Positions 35,341 to 43,521 of a stretch of 64,000 bases of DNA are shown here, piece by piece. The DNA is from JAWRCU01 sp033542235 (GTDB lineage: Bacteria; Pseudomonadota; Alphaproteobacteria; Rhizobiales; Rhizobiaceae), in contig NZ_JAWRCU010000013.1 in assembly GCF_033542235.1 (NCBI RefSeq), forward strand, positions 1-64,000. The letters are read 5' to 3'. The notes beneath the pieces were generated by a model. It did not search any database, was not told where the DNA came from, and saw only the letters and a program-made list of their open reading frames with translations. The stretch's first letter is position 1, and every line of letters starts with the position of its first letter. Both the position numbers and the translations under genes were made by a program.

Positions 35341-36321
35341 TCAACTCCGTCGCATCCTGACCGGCGCTTCGCCGAAGGCGCGCGAGAAGGCCCGCGAAAA
35401 GGACGCCGCTGAGGTAAAGCCGGTGCGTGCGGCGACCTCGGCCATGCGTACCTGCGTGTCGAGCACGAGGCGGCGCGCGGCGTTTAATCTGAGACGCAGG
35501 TAATATGCGCCGGGCGTCTCGCCGATTGATCTTTTGAAGATGATCTCGAGCGCACGCGCGGTCACACCTGTGCGGCGCGCAATCGCTGAAATAGTGAGCG
35601 GCTGGTCGACATGCGCTTCCATCAGCCTGATCGCCTGTGCGAGCCGCGGGTCGTAGCCTTCGAGGCGGCCGAGCGAGACGAGCGGCTGCGCGTCGGTTGC
35701 GGCGCGCGCCTGATCGTAGATGAAGACGCTCGCCACATCGAGCGCGACGGCCATGCCGAGCCGCGAGCGCACGAGATGCAGCATCAGATCGAAGGTCGGC
35801 GAGGCGCCGCCGGCAGTGAAGACGGGGCCGTCGATCACGTAACGGTCGGGGCGCACGTCGGCGCCGGGAAAGGCGGCGCTGAAATCCTCCATGTCCTCCC
35901 AGTGGGTGGTCGCCGCGCGGCCTTCGAGCAGGCCGGCATGGCCGAGCAGCCATGTGCCGGCCTCGACGCCGCCAACGGCACGGGCGGATCGCGCCGCCCT
36001 GCGGATTCCTGAAATGAGCTGGCGGGTCCCCTCATAGCGGGTGCCGAAGCCGCCGACGATCACGAGAACATCGGTGTTCTGCATGGCGTCGAACCGTCCG
36101 GCGACCGCCACAGGCATGCCCGACGTGGTGAGAGGCGCGGTGCCATCGGCCGAGACGATCGAATAGTCGAACATCGCTTCGCCTGAGACGCGATTTGCCG
36201 CGCGCAAAGGATCGATCGCCGAGGCGACGCACATGATCGATGAGCCGGCAAAAACCAGGAAGGTCACGCGAAGCGGCACTCGCTCCGGAACGAAGATCGA
36301 CAGTCTTTCGCTTTTCATCAA
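35341..36321 (-). CDS. GATase1/AraC-family regulator, CdhR-like
   Basis: 326 residues. A DJ-1/PfpI-like domain (about 15-190, with AGTWLLGHAGLLEGRAATTHWE) is followed by a C-terminal AraC helix-turn-helix pair (SAIARRTGVTARALEIIFKRSIG and EVAARTGFTSAASFSRAFSRAFGEAPVRMR). This architecture is shared by CdhR, GbdR and SouR, which control carnitine and glycine-betaine catabolism in Pseudomonas. It is divergent from the carnitine operon with a 74-base gap, so CdhR-like is the best call. Confidence 0.85.
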   Translation of the reverse strand: MMKSERLSIFVPERVPLRVTFLVFAGSSIMCVASAIDPLRAANRVSGEAMFDYSIVSADGTAPLTTSGMPVAVAGRFDAMQNTDVLVIVGGFGTRYEGTRQLISGIRRAARSARAVGGVEAGTWLLGHAGLLEGRAATTHWEDMEDFSAAFPGADVRPDRYVIDGPVFTAGGASPTFDLMLHLVRSRLGMAVALDVASVFIYDQARAATDAQPLVSLGRLEGYDPRLAQAIRLMEAHVDQPLTISAIARRTGVTARALEIIFKRSIGETPGAYYLRLRLNAARRLVLDTQVRMAEVAARTGFTSAASFSRAFSRAFGEAPVRMRRS

Positions 36322-36395
36322 TCAGACTTCGTAAATCGCAAAGCAGTTCCCTACAAGTCGGGCATGCTTGTGCGCTGTCAAGGGAGGACACTGCC

Positions 36396-37313
36396 ATGCC
36401 GCTCGCCATGAACCGCGAGGTCTTCATCACCTGCGCCGTGACGGGTTCCGGCGGCACGCAGGACCGCAGCCCCCATGTGCCACGCTCGCCCAAGCAGATC
36501 GCAGATTCGGCTATCGAAGCGGCGAAGGCGGGAGCCGCCATCGTCCACTGTCATGTGCGCGACCCCGAGACGGGCAAGCCGCGCCGTGACGTCTCTCTCT
36601 ACCGCGAGGTGACGGAGCGCATCCGCGACGCGGATGTCGACGTGGTGCTGAACCTTACCGCCGGCATGGGGGGCGACATGGTGTTCGGCCCCGTGGAAAG
36701 CCCGCTGCCGCTCAACGCGAAAGGCACGGACATGGGCGGCGCGACGAACCGGGTCGAGCATGTTCGGCAGTGCCTGCCGGAAATCTGCACGCTCGACTGC
36801 GGCACCATGAACTTCGCCGAAGCCGATTATGTGATGACCAACACGCCGGGCATGCTGCGCGCCATGGGCGGCATGATGACCGAAATGGGCGTGAAGCTGG
36901 AGATCGAGGCGTTCGACACGGGTCACCTGTGGTTCGCCAGGCAGCTCGTCTCGGAAGGCGTGCTTAAGCCCGATGCCTTGGTGCAGCTCTGCATGGGCGT
37001 GCCCTGGGGCGCGCCGGACGACCTCTACACCTTCATGGCCATGGTCAACAACGTGCCGCCGGAATGGACCTTCTCGGCCTTTTCGCTCGGCCGCAACCAG
37101 ATGGCCTATGTGGCGGCGGCGGTGCTCGCCGGCGGCAATGTCCGAGTAGGCCTCGAGGACAATCTCTGGCTCGACAAAGGCGTGCTTGCGACGAACGCGC
37201 AGCTCGTCGAGCGGGCGGCCACCATCATCGAGAACATGGGCGCGCGGGTCATCGGGCCGGACGAGGTGCGCAAGAAGCTCAATTTGACGAAGCGGGCGCC
37301 GGCGAGCGCTTGA
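36396..37313 (+). CDS. Beta-keto acid cleavage enzyme (dehydrocarnitine-cleaving)
   Basis: 305 residues, BKACE/DUF849 family. The TIM-barrel zinc motif IVHCHVRDPETGKPRRD and the FEIEAFDTGHL-like IEAFDTGHLWFARQL, GVPWGAPDD and VRVGLEDNLWL motifs are present. The family transfers an acyl group of a beta-keto acid to or from CoA. Next to a carnitine dehydrogenase the expected reaction is 3-dehydrocarnitine plus acetyl-CoA giving betainyl-CoA and acetoacetate. The ATG at 36396 follows AGGGAGGA. First gene of the operon. Confidence 0.9.
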   Translation: MPLAMNREVFITCAVTGSGGTQDRSPHVPRSPKQIADSAIEAAKAGAAIVHCHVRDPETGKPRRDVSLYREVTERIRDADVDVVLNLTAGMGGDMVFGPVESPLPLNAKGTDMGGATNRVEHVRQCLPEICTLDCGTMNFAEADYVMTNTPGMLRAMGGMMTEMGVKLEIEAFDTGHLWFARQLVSEGVLKPDALVQLCMGVPWGAPDDLYTFMAMVNNVPPEWTFSAFSLGRNQMAYVAAAVLAGGNVRVGLEDNLWLDKGVLATNAQLVERAATIIENMGARVIGPDEVRKKLNLTKRAPASA

Positions 37314-37325
37314 GGGGGCGAAGTA

Positions 37326-38396
37326 ATGACCATTCATAAGGCAGCCGCAATCGGCGGCGGGGTGATAGGCGCGGGATGGGTCGCTCGGCTGGTGCTCAAC
37401 GGCATTGATGTCTCGATCTACGATCCTGACCCGGAAGCCTCCCGGAAGGTCGGCGAGGTGATGAAGGGCGCCCGGCGCGCCTATAAGAAGATGCTGCCCA
37501 CCGGGCTGCCTAAGGAAGGCAGGATCAGCTACGCCAAGACCATCGCCGAGGCGGTGGGCGGCGCCGACTTCATCCAGGAGAGCGTGCCGGAGCGGCTCGA
37601 CGTCAAGCACAAGGTGCTTGCCGAGATCGATGCCCATGCGCCGAAGGATGCGCTGGTCGGCTCCTCTACCTCCGGCATCAAGCCAACGGACATGCAGCCG
37701 GCCATGAAGCGGCCGGAGCGTCTGGTGGTCGGGCACCCTTTCAATCCGGTCTATCTCCTGCCGCTCGTCGAGATCGTCGGCGGTGAAAAGACCTCGAAGA
37801 AATTCATCGAGCGGGCGCGTGAGGCATATGCCTCGATCGGCATGAAGCCCGTTGTGATCCGCAAGGAAATCGAGGCCTTCGTCGGCGACCGCCTGCTGGA
37901 GGCTGCATGGCGCGAGGCGCTGTGGCTGGTGAAGGACGGCATCACCACCGTCGAGGAACTCGACGATATCATGCGTTATTCGTTCGGCCTGCGCTGGGCA
38001 CAGATGGGCATGTTTCAGGTCTACCGCATTGCTGGCGGCGAGGCAGGCATGCGCCACTTCATGGCGCAGTTCGGACCGGCGCTGAAATGGCCATGGACCA
38101 AGCTGATGGATGTGCCGGAGTTCAATGACGAGCTGGTAGACCTGATCGCCAAGCAGTCGGACGAGCAGGCCGGCGACCTCTCGATCCGCGACCTGGAGAA
38201 GATCCGCGACGACAATCTGGTCGCCATCATGGACGTGCTGTCCAGGACCAACAAGGGCAAGGGCTGGGGCGCCGGCGCGCTGCACAAGGACTATGTGAAG
38301 CAGCTCTCCAGGCTCGCGGCGAAGGGCAGCAACGCGAAGGCAGAGCCGACGAAGACGGCCACGCCTGGCAAGCCGAAGAAAAAGCAGAAAGTCTGA
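37326..38396 (+). CDS. L-carnitine 3-dehydrogenase
   Basis: 356 residues. The NAD-binding fold opens with AAIGGGVIGAGWVARLVLNGIDVSIYDPD. GADFIQESVPERLDVKHKVLAEID and SSTSGIKPTDMQPAMKRPERLVVGHPFNPVYLLPLVEIVGG are characteristic of carnitine dehydrogenases within the 3-hydroxyacyl-CoA dehydrogenase superfamily. It oxidises L-carnitine to 3-dehydrocarnitine. Some rhizobial versions are fused to a betainyl-CoA thioesterase; here the protein ends in a Lys-rich tail with no thioesterase. It lies 12 bases after the BKACE gene. Confidence 0.9.
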   Translation: MTIHKAAAIGGGVIGAGWVARLVLNGIDVSIYDPDPEASRKVGEVMKGARRAYKKMLPTGLPKEGRISYAKTIAEAVGGADFIQESVPERLDVKHKVLAEIDAHAPKDALVGSSTSGIKPTDMQPAMKRPERLVVGHPFNPVYLLPLVEIVGGEKTSKKFIERAREAYASIGMKPVVIRKEIEAFVGDRLLEAAWREALWLVKDGITTVEELDDIMRYSFGLRWAQMGMFQVYRIAGGEAGMRHFMAQFGPALKWPWTKLMDVPEFNDELVDLIAKQSDEQAGDLSIRDLEKIRDDNLVAIMDVLSRTNKGKGWGAGALHKDYVKQLSRLAAKGSNAKAEPTKTATPGKPKKKQKV

Positions 38397-38400
38397 CGCG

Positions 38401-39564
38401 ATGAATTTCGGCCTGTCCGAAGAGCAGAAGCTGATCGTCGATACGACGCGCGCCTTCGTCGAGAACGAGCTCTATCCGCATGAACAGGAGGTAGAGCGCA
38501 GCGGCCATTTGCGGATCGACCTGATCAAGGACCTGCAGGCGAAGGCGATCGCAGCCGGGCTATATGCCGCCAACATGCCGGCCGAGGTCGGCGGGGCGGG
38601 GCTCGATACGCTGACCTGGCTGCTCTACGAGAAGGAACTCGGTCGGGCGAATTATGCGCTGCACTGGACCTGCGTGGCGCGACCTTCAAATATCCTGCTC
38701 GCCGGCACCGAAGAGCAGAAGGAGAAATATCTCTATCCCTGCATCCGGGGCGAGAAATGGGATTGCCTTGCCATGACCGAGCCCGGCGCCGGCTCGGACC
38801 TGCGCGGCATGAAGGCGACGGCAGTTCAGGACGGCGACGACTGGGTTCTCAACGGCACAAAGCATTTCATCAGCCATGCCGACATCGCCGAGTTCGCAAT
38901 CGTCTTCATGGCCTCGGGCGAGGAGGACTCACCTCGCGGCAAAAGGAAGAAGATCACTGCGTTCTTCGTCGACAAGGGGACCAAAGGCTTCACCGTGCGC
39001 GAGGGTTACCGCAACGTCTCGCATCGCGGCTACACGAACTCGATCCTGGAATTCGACGACTGCCGGCTGCCCAAGGAGCAGGTCCTCGGCGAGGTGCACA
39101 AGGGCTTCGAGGTGGCCAATAGCTGGCTCGGCGCGACGCGCCTGCAAGTGGCCGCCACCTGCCTCGGTCGTGCAGAACGGGCGCTCGGCCATGCGATTGC
39201 CTATGCGGCGCAACGCGAGCAGTTCGGGCAGCAGATCGGCAAGTTCCAGGGCGTCTCGTTCAAGCTCGCGGACATGGCGACGGAGCTGAAGGCGGCCGAG
39301 CTGATGGTGCTGGAGGCCGGCTGGAAATACGACCAGGGCACGGTCACCGATCAGGACATGGCGATGGCCAAGCTCAAGGCGACCGAAATGCTTGCCTTCG
39401 TCGCCGACGAGGCGATCCAGATCCATGGCGGCATGGGCCTGATGGACGACCTGCCGCTGGAGCGCATCTGGCGCGACGCGAGGGTGGAGCGGATCTGGGA
39501 GGGAACGAGCGAGATACAGCGGCATATCATTTCTCGCGCGCTGCTTCGGGCGGTGGGGGGATGA
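38401..39564 (+). CDS. Acyl-CoA dehydrogenase (probable gamma-butyrobetainyl-CoA type)
   Basis: 387 residues, flavin acyl-CoA dehydrogenase. Motifs are LAMTEPGAGSDLRGMKATA (FAD/substrate loop), AYAAQREQFGQQIGKFQGVSFKLADMATELKAAELM, and the C-terminal QIHGGMGLMDDLPLERIWRDARVERIWEGTSEIQR with the expected catalytic Glu in WEGTS. In this operon the likely substrate is gamma-butyrobetainyl-CoA, giving crotonobetainyl-CoA; that is inference from neighbours. It starts 4 bases after the previous stop. Confidence 0.88.
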   Translation: MNFGLSEEQKLIVDTTRAFVENELYPHEQEVERSGHLRIDLIKDLQAKAIAAGLYAANMPAEVGGAGLDTLTWLLYEKELGRANYALHWTCVARPSNILLAGTEEQKEKYLYPCIRGEKWDCLAMTEPGAGSDLRGMKATAVQDGDDWVLNGTKHFISHADIAEFAIVFMASGEEDSPRGKRKKITAFFVDKGTKGFTVREGYRNVSHRGYTNSILEFDDCRLPKEQVLGEVHKGFEVANSWLGATRLQVAATCLGRAERALGHAIAYAAQREQFGQQIGKFQGVSFKLADMATELKAAELMVLEAGWKYDQGTVTDQDMAMAKLKATEMLAFVADEAIQIHGGMGLMDDLPLERIWRDARVERIWEGTSEIQRHIISRALLRAVGG

Positions 39565-39606
39565 ACTTGTCGGGATTTGCTACTCGCGCGGGCAGGGCGC
39601 CCTTTC

Positions 39607-39767
39607 GCGCCCCCCTCTGTCCTGCCGGACATCCCCCCCACAAGGGGGGAGATTGGACGGCCGCTTTGGTTTCGCCAACCGGCAGCGTGGCAGAACAAGC
39701 GCCGTCAAAAATGAAGGCTGATCTCCCCCCTTGTGGGGGAGGTGTCCGGCAGGACAGAGGGGGGCGC
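39607..39767. repeat. Composite palindromic element inside the carnitine operon
   Basis: Outer arms GCGCCCCCCTCTGTCCTGCC at the left and the reverse complement ending at 39767. Each carries a CCCCCCACAAGGGGGG-type hairpin and they flank about 70 bases containing GACGGCCGCTTTGGTTTCGCCAA, the recurrent inner motif. It fills the 241-base gap between the acyl-CoA dehydrogenase and CoA ligase genes, so the operon transcript would carry a very strong stem. Confidence 0.85.
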
Positions 39768-39805
39768 CGTAGAGCGCCTGCCTTCCCGTGTGGGGAGGCT
39801 CATCC

Positions 39806-41971
39806 ATGAACCGCCTCGAACGCCTCCTTCGCCCGCGTTCCATCGCCGTCGTCGGCGGTGGGGCATTCGGCACGAATGTCGTCAAACAGTCACTGAGAAT
39901 GGGCTTTACCGGCGACATCTGGCCTGTTCACCCAAGCAAGAGCGAAGTGGAAGGCGTCAGGGCATATCGGACCGTTGCGGAACTGCCTGGCGCGCCCGAT
40001 GCCACATTCATCGGCGTCAACCGCAACCTGACGATCGAAATCGTCGAGCAGCTCGGGGAGCGCGGCGCGGGCGGCGCGATCTGCTTCGCGGCCGGCTTCC
40101 TCGAGACCGGCGATTACGATGCGGACGGCGCGCGCCTGCAGCAGCAGCTTGTCGCGGCCGCGGGCGATATGCCGATCATCGGGCCGAACTGCTACGGGCT
40201 CATCAACTATGCGGATGGCGCGCTGCTGTGGCCGGATCAGCATGGCGGTGCCCGGCTCGCGCCAGGCATGCGCGGCGTCGGCATCATCACCCAGTCGTCC
40301 AACATCGCCTGCAACATCACCATGCAGAAGCGTGGCCTGCCCATCGCCTTCCTGATGACGGCGGGCAACCAGGCCCAGACCGGGCTTTCCGAGATGGCGC
40401 TGGGTCTGATTGAGGACGAGCGGGTCTCGGCGCTCGGGCTCCACATCGAAGGCTTCGATTCGGTCGCCGGCTTCGAGCATTTCGCGGCGCGGGCGCGTGA
40501 ACTGAAGAAGCCCGTCGTCGCCATGAAGGTCGGTCGCTCGGAGCATGCGCGCGCCGCGACCATCTCGCACACTGCTTCGCTCGCCGGTTCGGACGCGGCA
40601 TCGGAGGCTTTCCTCAAGCGGCTCGGCATCGCTCGTGTCCATACGATCCCGTCGCTCCTCGAAGCGCTGAAGCTTCTCCATGCGGTCGGACCAATAGCAG
40701 GCAGACGGCTCTCCTCGATGAGCTGCTCGGGCGGCGAAGCCTCGGTGATGGCCGATAGCGCCGAGGGACGCGGTGTCCACTTCCCGAAGCTGACCGAAGC
40801 GCATCGCGCAGAGGTCAAGGAAACGCTGGGGCCGCTGGTCGCAGTTGCCAATCCGCTCGATTATCACACCTTCATCTGGAACAACGAGCAGGCGATGACC
40901 TCGACCTTCACGGCGATGGTGTCGGGCGGCTTCGACCTCAACATGCTGGTGCTCGATTTCCCGCGCGGCGACCGCTGCTCGGATGCCGACTGGTGGCCGA
41001 CGGTCAATGCTTTCGATGCCGCGCTGATGTCGAATGCAGCGAAGGGCGCGATCGTCTCCTCGATGGGTGAGAACCTGCCGGAAGAGCATTCGGCCGAGCT
41101 GCTCAAGCGCGGCATTGTGCCGATACACGGCATTGCCGAGGCGTTCGACGCAGCCGAGGCAGCGGCGTTCATCGGCGAGGCGTGGGCGAGACCTGCCACG
41201 TCTGCCGTATTCGGCTTGCATGGCGAACTGGCGGAGGGCAAAGGCGACAAGGCACCCCCACCCCTAACCCCTCCCCACAAGTGGGAGGGGGATGATCGCG
41301 CTCAGCTCGACGAGGCAGAAGCCAAAGCGCTGCTGGCCAAAGCCGGATTGCCGGTGCCGGGAGGCCGGCGCGCGACCGATATCGAGGAGGCTGTGGCCGC
41401 CGCAAAGGCGATCGGCTTCCCTGTTGCGCTCAAGGCACTCGGGATCGCGCATAAATCCGAGCAGGCCGCACTCAAGCTCAACCTGACCGACGAAATGGCG
41501 GTGAGAGCCGCGGCGGACACGCTGAGCGGCCTGGGCAATGGGCTCTATGTCGAGCGCATGGTCGCGGGTGGAGTGGCCGAACTGATCGTCGGCATCACGC
41601 GCGACCCGATCTTTGGGCCGGTGATGACGATCGGTTCCGGCGGCGTGCTTGTCGAGCTGTTAAAGGATAGCGCGACGCTGCTTTTGCCCGCATCACGCGG
41701 CGAGATCGAAGCGGCACTCCGCGGGCTGAAGCTGTTCCCGTTGCTCGATGGTTATCGCGGACGGTTGAAGGCCGATATTGAGGCCGCTGTCGAGGCGATC
41801 CTCGGGATTGCCGACTTTGCCGTCGCGAATGCAGCCGCCATCGAGGAACTCGACATCAACCCGCTCATCGCCTGCGCGGAAGGCCAAGGCGCGTGGATCG
41901 CGGATGCGCTGCTGGTGCAGCCTTGTCTTCTCCCTGTTTACGGGGAGAAGGTGGCCCGAAGGGTCGGATGA
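39806..41971 (+). CDS. Acyl-CoA synthetase, NDP-forming type (probable betaine CoA ligase), with two repeat-derived segments
   Basis: 721 residues. A CoA-binding domain (RPRSIAVVGGGAFGTNVVKQSL), a succinyl-CoA-ligase-like domain and a C-terminal ATP-grasp domain (about 500-700, VAAAKAIGFPVALKALGIAHKSEQAALKLNL) are in family order. In this operon it probably activates gamma-butyrobetaine or carnitine to the CoA ester. Residues about 483-496 (APPPLTPPHKWEG) are encoded by an inserted palindrome in the linker before the ATP-grasp domain, and the last residues (LLPVYGEKVARRVG) by another. The ATG at 39806 has GGGGAGG upstream. Confidence 0.87.
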   Translation: MNRLERLLRPRSIAVVGGGAFGTNVVKQSLRMGFTGDIWPVHPSKSEVEGVRAYRTVAELPGAPDATFIGVNRNLTIEIVEQLGERGAGGAICFAAGFLETGDYDADGARLQQQLVAAAGDMPIIGPNCYGLINYADGALLWPDQHGGARLAPGMRGVGIITQSSNIACNITMQKRGLPIAFLMTAGNQAQTGLSEMALGLIEDERVSALGLHIEGFDSVAGFEHFAARARELKKPVVAMKVGRSEHARAATISHTASLAGSDAASEAFLKRLGIARVHTIPSLLEALKLLHAVGPIAGRRLSSMSCSGGEASVMADSAEGRGVHFPKLTEAHRAEVKETLGPLVAVANPLDYHTFIWNNEQAMTSTFTAMVSGGFDLNMLVLDFPRGDRCSDADWWPTVNAFDAALMSNAAKGAIVSSMGENLPEEHSAELLKRGIVPIHGIAEAFDAAEAAAFIGEAWARPATSAVFGLHGELAEGKGDKAPPPLTPPHKWEGDDRAQLDEAEAKALLAKAGLPVPGGRRATDIEEAVAAAKAIGFPVALKALGIAHKSEQAALKLNLTDEMAVRAAADTLSGLGNGLYVERMVAGGVAELIVGITRDPIFGPVMTIGSGGVLVELLKDSATLLLPASRGEIEAALRGLKLFPLLDGYRGRLKADIEAAVEAILGIADFAVANAAAIEELDINPLIACAEGQGAWIADALLVQPCLLPVYGEKVARRVG
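41252..41292. repeat. Palindromic element inserted in frame inside the CoA ligase gene
   Basis: CACCCCTAACCCCTCCCCAC then AA then GTGGGAGGGG: a near-perfect hairpin of the intergenic type, read through in frame as Pro-rich APPPLTPPHKWEG between two domains. Confidence 0.8.
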
Positions 41972-41975
41972 GGGG
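41924..41975. repeat. Palindromic element forming the 3' end of the CoA ligase gene
   Basis: CTTCTCCCTGTTTACGGGGAGAAG followed by GTGGCCCGAAGGGTCGGATGAGGGG, an intergenic repeat type of the group. The stop codon of the CoA ligase (TGA, 41969-41971) lies inside it, so the last 14-15 residues are repeat-encoded. Confidence 0.75.
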
Positions 41976-42071
41976 TAGCGCTGAGCATGGAAACGTTGGT
42001 GCTGCCCCTGAGCTGCCTGCCGGCATCTCCCCGTCGACGGCAGGGAACTCGCATGTGGCGCGGCGCCGGTG

Positions 42072-42209
42072 CCCCCCTCCCCCTTGTGGGGAGGGATTCA
42101 GGGTGGGGGTTCCCACGCGATTACCCCTTGATGTTAGCTGAAGCAGACGGCACCTCCGGCTTGGCTTGGCGCGCGGCGGACCCCCACCCTGAATCCCTCC
42201 CCACAAGGG
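42072..42209. repeat. Composite palindromic element, left part (split by an IS)
   Basis: Left arm 42072-42109 (CCCCCCTCCCCCTTGTGGGG, then AGGGATTCAGGGTGGGGG) has its exact inverted partner starting at 42181 (CCCCCACCCTGAATCCCTCC...). The partner is cut at 42209 by the ISAs1-type element and resumes at 43407 (GGAGGGGG). It lies downstream of the CoA ligase. Confidence 0.8.
42200..42209. repeat. Target-site duplication CCCACAAGGG, left copy
   Basis: Identical to 43397-43406 on the other side of the element; 10 bases, within the size known for ISAs1-family insertions. It lies in the loop-proximal core of the palindrome. Confidence 0.85.
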
Positions 42210-43396
42210 CAGGGGAATCGCATTTGAGTAGATCGGAAACGGGTTGCCAATTGTCGGATTGTGGATTCTTGGGAGGGCTCCACTATAGGGGAGCCCTCGA
42301 TGGAAATGATCCAGGCTGTATTTGGTCATCTCGATCCGCGCCGCCAGAACGCCCGGCACGATTTCGGCGAGATACTGTTCATGGCCTTCGCCGCCATGCT
42401 GTGCGGCGCCAAGAACTGCTCCGACATCTGGCGCTTTGCCCAGGAGAAGGAAGAAATGCTGCGTCAGGTGCTCAGCCTGGCCCACGGCATCCCGTCGCAC
42501 GACACCTTCTCGACGGTGTTTCGCAAGCTTGTCCCAACGGCCTTCGCCGAGGCGTTTGCCAGCTTCATGGGCCATGTCGCAGCCGCCGCCGGCGGCACGC
42601 GGCAGATCGCGCTCGACGGCAAGGCCATGCGCGGTGCTTTCGAGAGAGGCCGCCAGTTCGCGCCGCGCATGATGGTGTCGGCCTGGGGAACGGAGCTTCG
42701 CATAACGCTGGCGGCGCTGCCGGTGCGCGGCGGCAACGAAGCCAGAGCGGCCGTCGAGTTGTTGCGCCTGATCGACCTGCGCGGCGCCACAGTTACGGCC
42801 GATGCGCTGCATTGCTCGGCGCGCATGGCCGAGGAAATCACACGACGCGGCGGCAACTACGTGCTGGCCCTGAAGGGCAATCAGGGGCCGCTGTGTGCGG
42901 ATGCCGAACAGCTCGTCGCCGGCCGCCCATCGCCCAAGGCGGCGATTGCCGTCACCGAGGAGCAGGGCCACGGACGCCAAGAGCGGCGGGCGGCGCGTGT
43001 CGTGCGCGCGCCGGGGCTTGGCCGCAAGCATGGCTTTCCCGGCCTGGCGGCGATCGGCGAGGTCCATCGCACGCGTGAGATCAACGGCAAACGGGAGGAA
43101 GAGCGTTGCCTTTATGTGCTTTCGCGGCCGATGTCCGCCGAGGATCTGCTCGCCGTCGTGCGAGGTCATTGGGACGTCGAGAATGGCCTGCACTGGCAGC
43201 TCGATGTGATCTTTCGCGAGGACGAGTGCCGCTCCCGCAAGGACAACGGCCCCGAAAATCTCGCTCTGCTGCGGCGCTTCTGCGTCAATACTTTCCGAGC
43301 CGACAGCAAAAAGGACACCATGCGCGGCAAAATGATGCGCGCAGGCTGGAACGACTCCTACCTGTTCCAGCTCATGACTCAAATGCGACAGCCCTG
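42210..43396 (+). mobile_element. ISAs1-family insertion sequence, 1187 bp
   Basis: The left end reads CAGGGGAATCGCATTTGAGT, and the right end in reverse complement reads CAGGGCTGTCGCATTTGAGT (17 of 20 match). It is flanked by the 10-base duplication CCCACAAGGG and contains one transposase gene on the plus strand. The element sits between the CoA ligase and the CaiD-like hydratase of the carnitine operon, in the same orientation. The clean duplication suggests a recent, single insertion. Confidence 0.93.
42300..43396 (+). CDS. ISAs1-family transposase (stop codon not inside the element)
   Basis: 365 codons within the element. H-repeat/ISAs1 features are visible: DFGEILFMAFAAMLCGAKNCSDIWRFA, IALDGKAMRG (DDE Asp), VLALKGNQGPL, and the C-terminal GHWDVENGLHWQLDVIFREDECRSRKDNGPENLALLRRF with the last acidic residue. 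The frame reaches the right end as CCC TG; the third base of the last codon comes from the target. Here that base is C (TGC), so no stop forms and the frame runs on to 44162, overlapping the hydratase gene. A target starting with A would give TGA. The true product is thus a 620-residue readthrough protein or is untranslated. Confidence 0.85.
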
Positions 43397-43406
43397 CCCA
43401 CAAGGG
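43397..43406. repeat. Target-site duplication CCCACAAGGG, right copy
   Basis: Right partner of 42200-42209. It is followed by GGAGGGGG, the remaining half of the disrupted palindrome. Confidence 0.85.
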
Positions 43407-43521
43407 GGAGGGGGTCGTCAGCGTCGCGCCTTCCATATGCGATCGCCCTGCCGCAAGCGGCGAGAAGACCATCGGCCGCTTCGCCTCACGACCTCCGCGC
43501 CAACCGCAAAGGTGATGTTCC

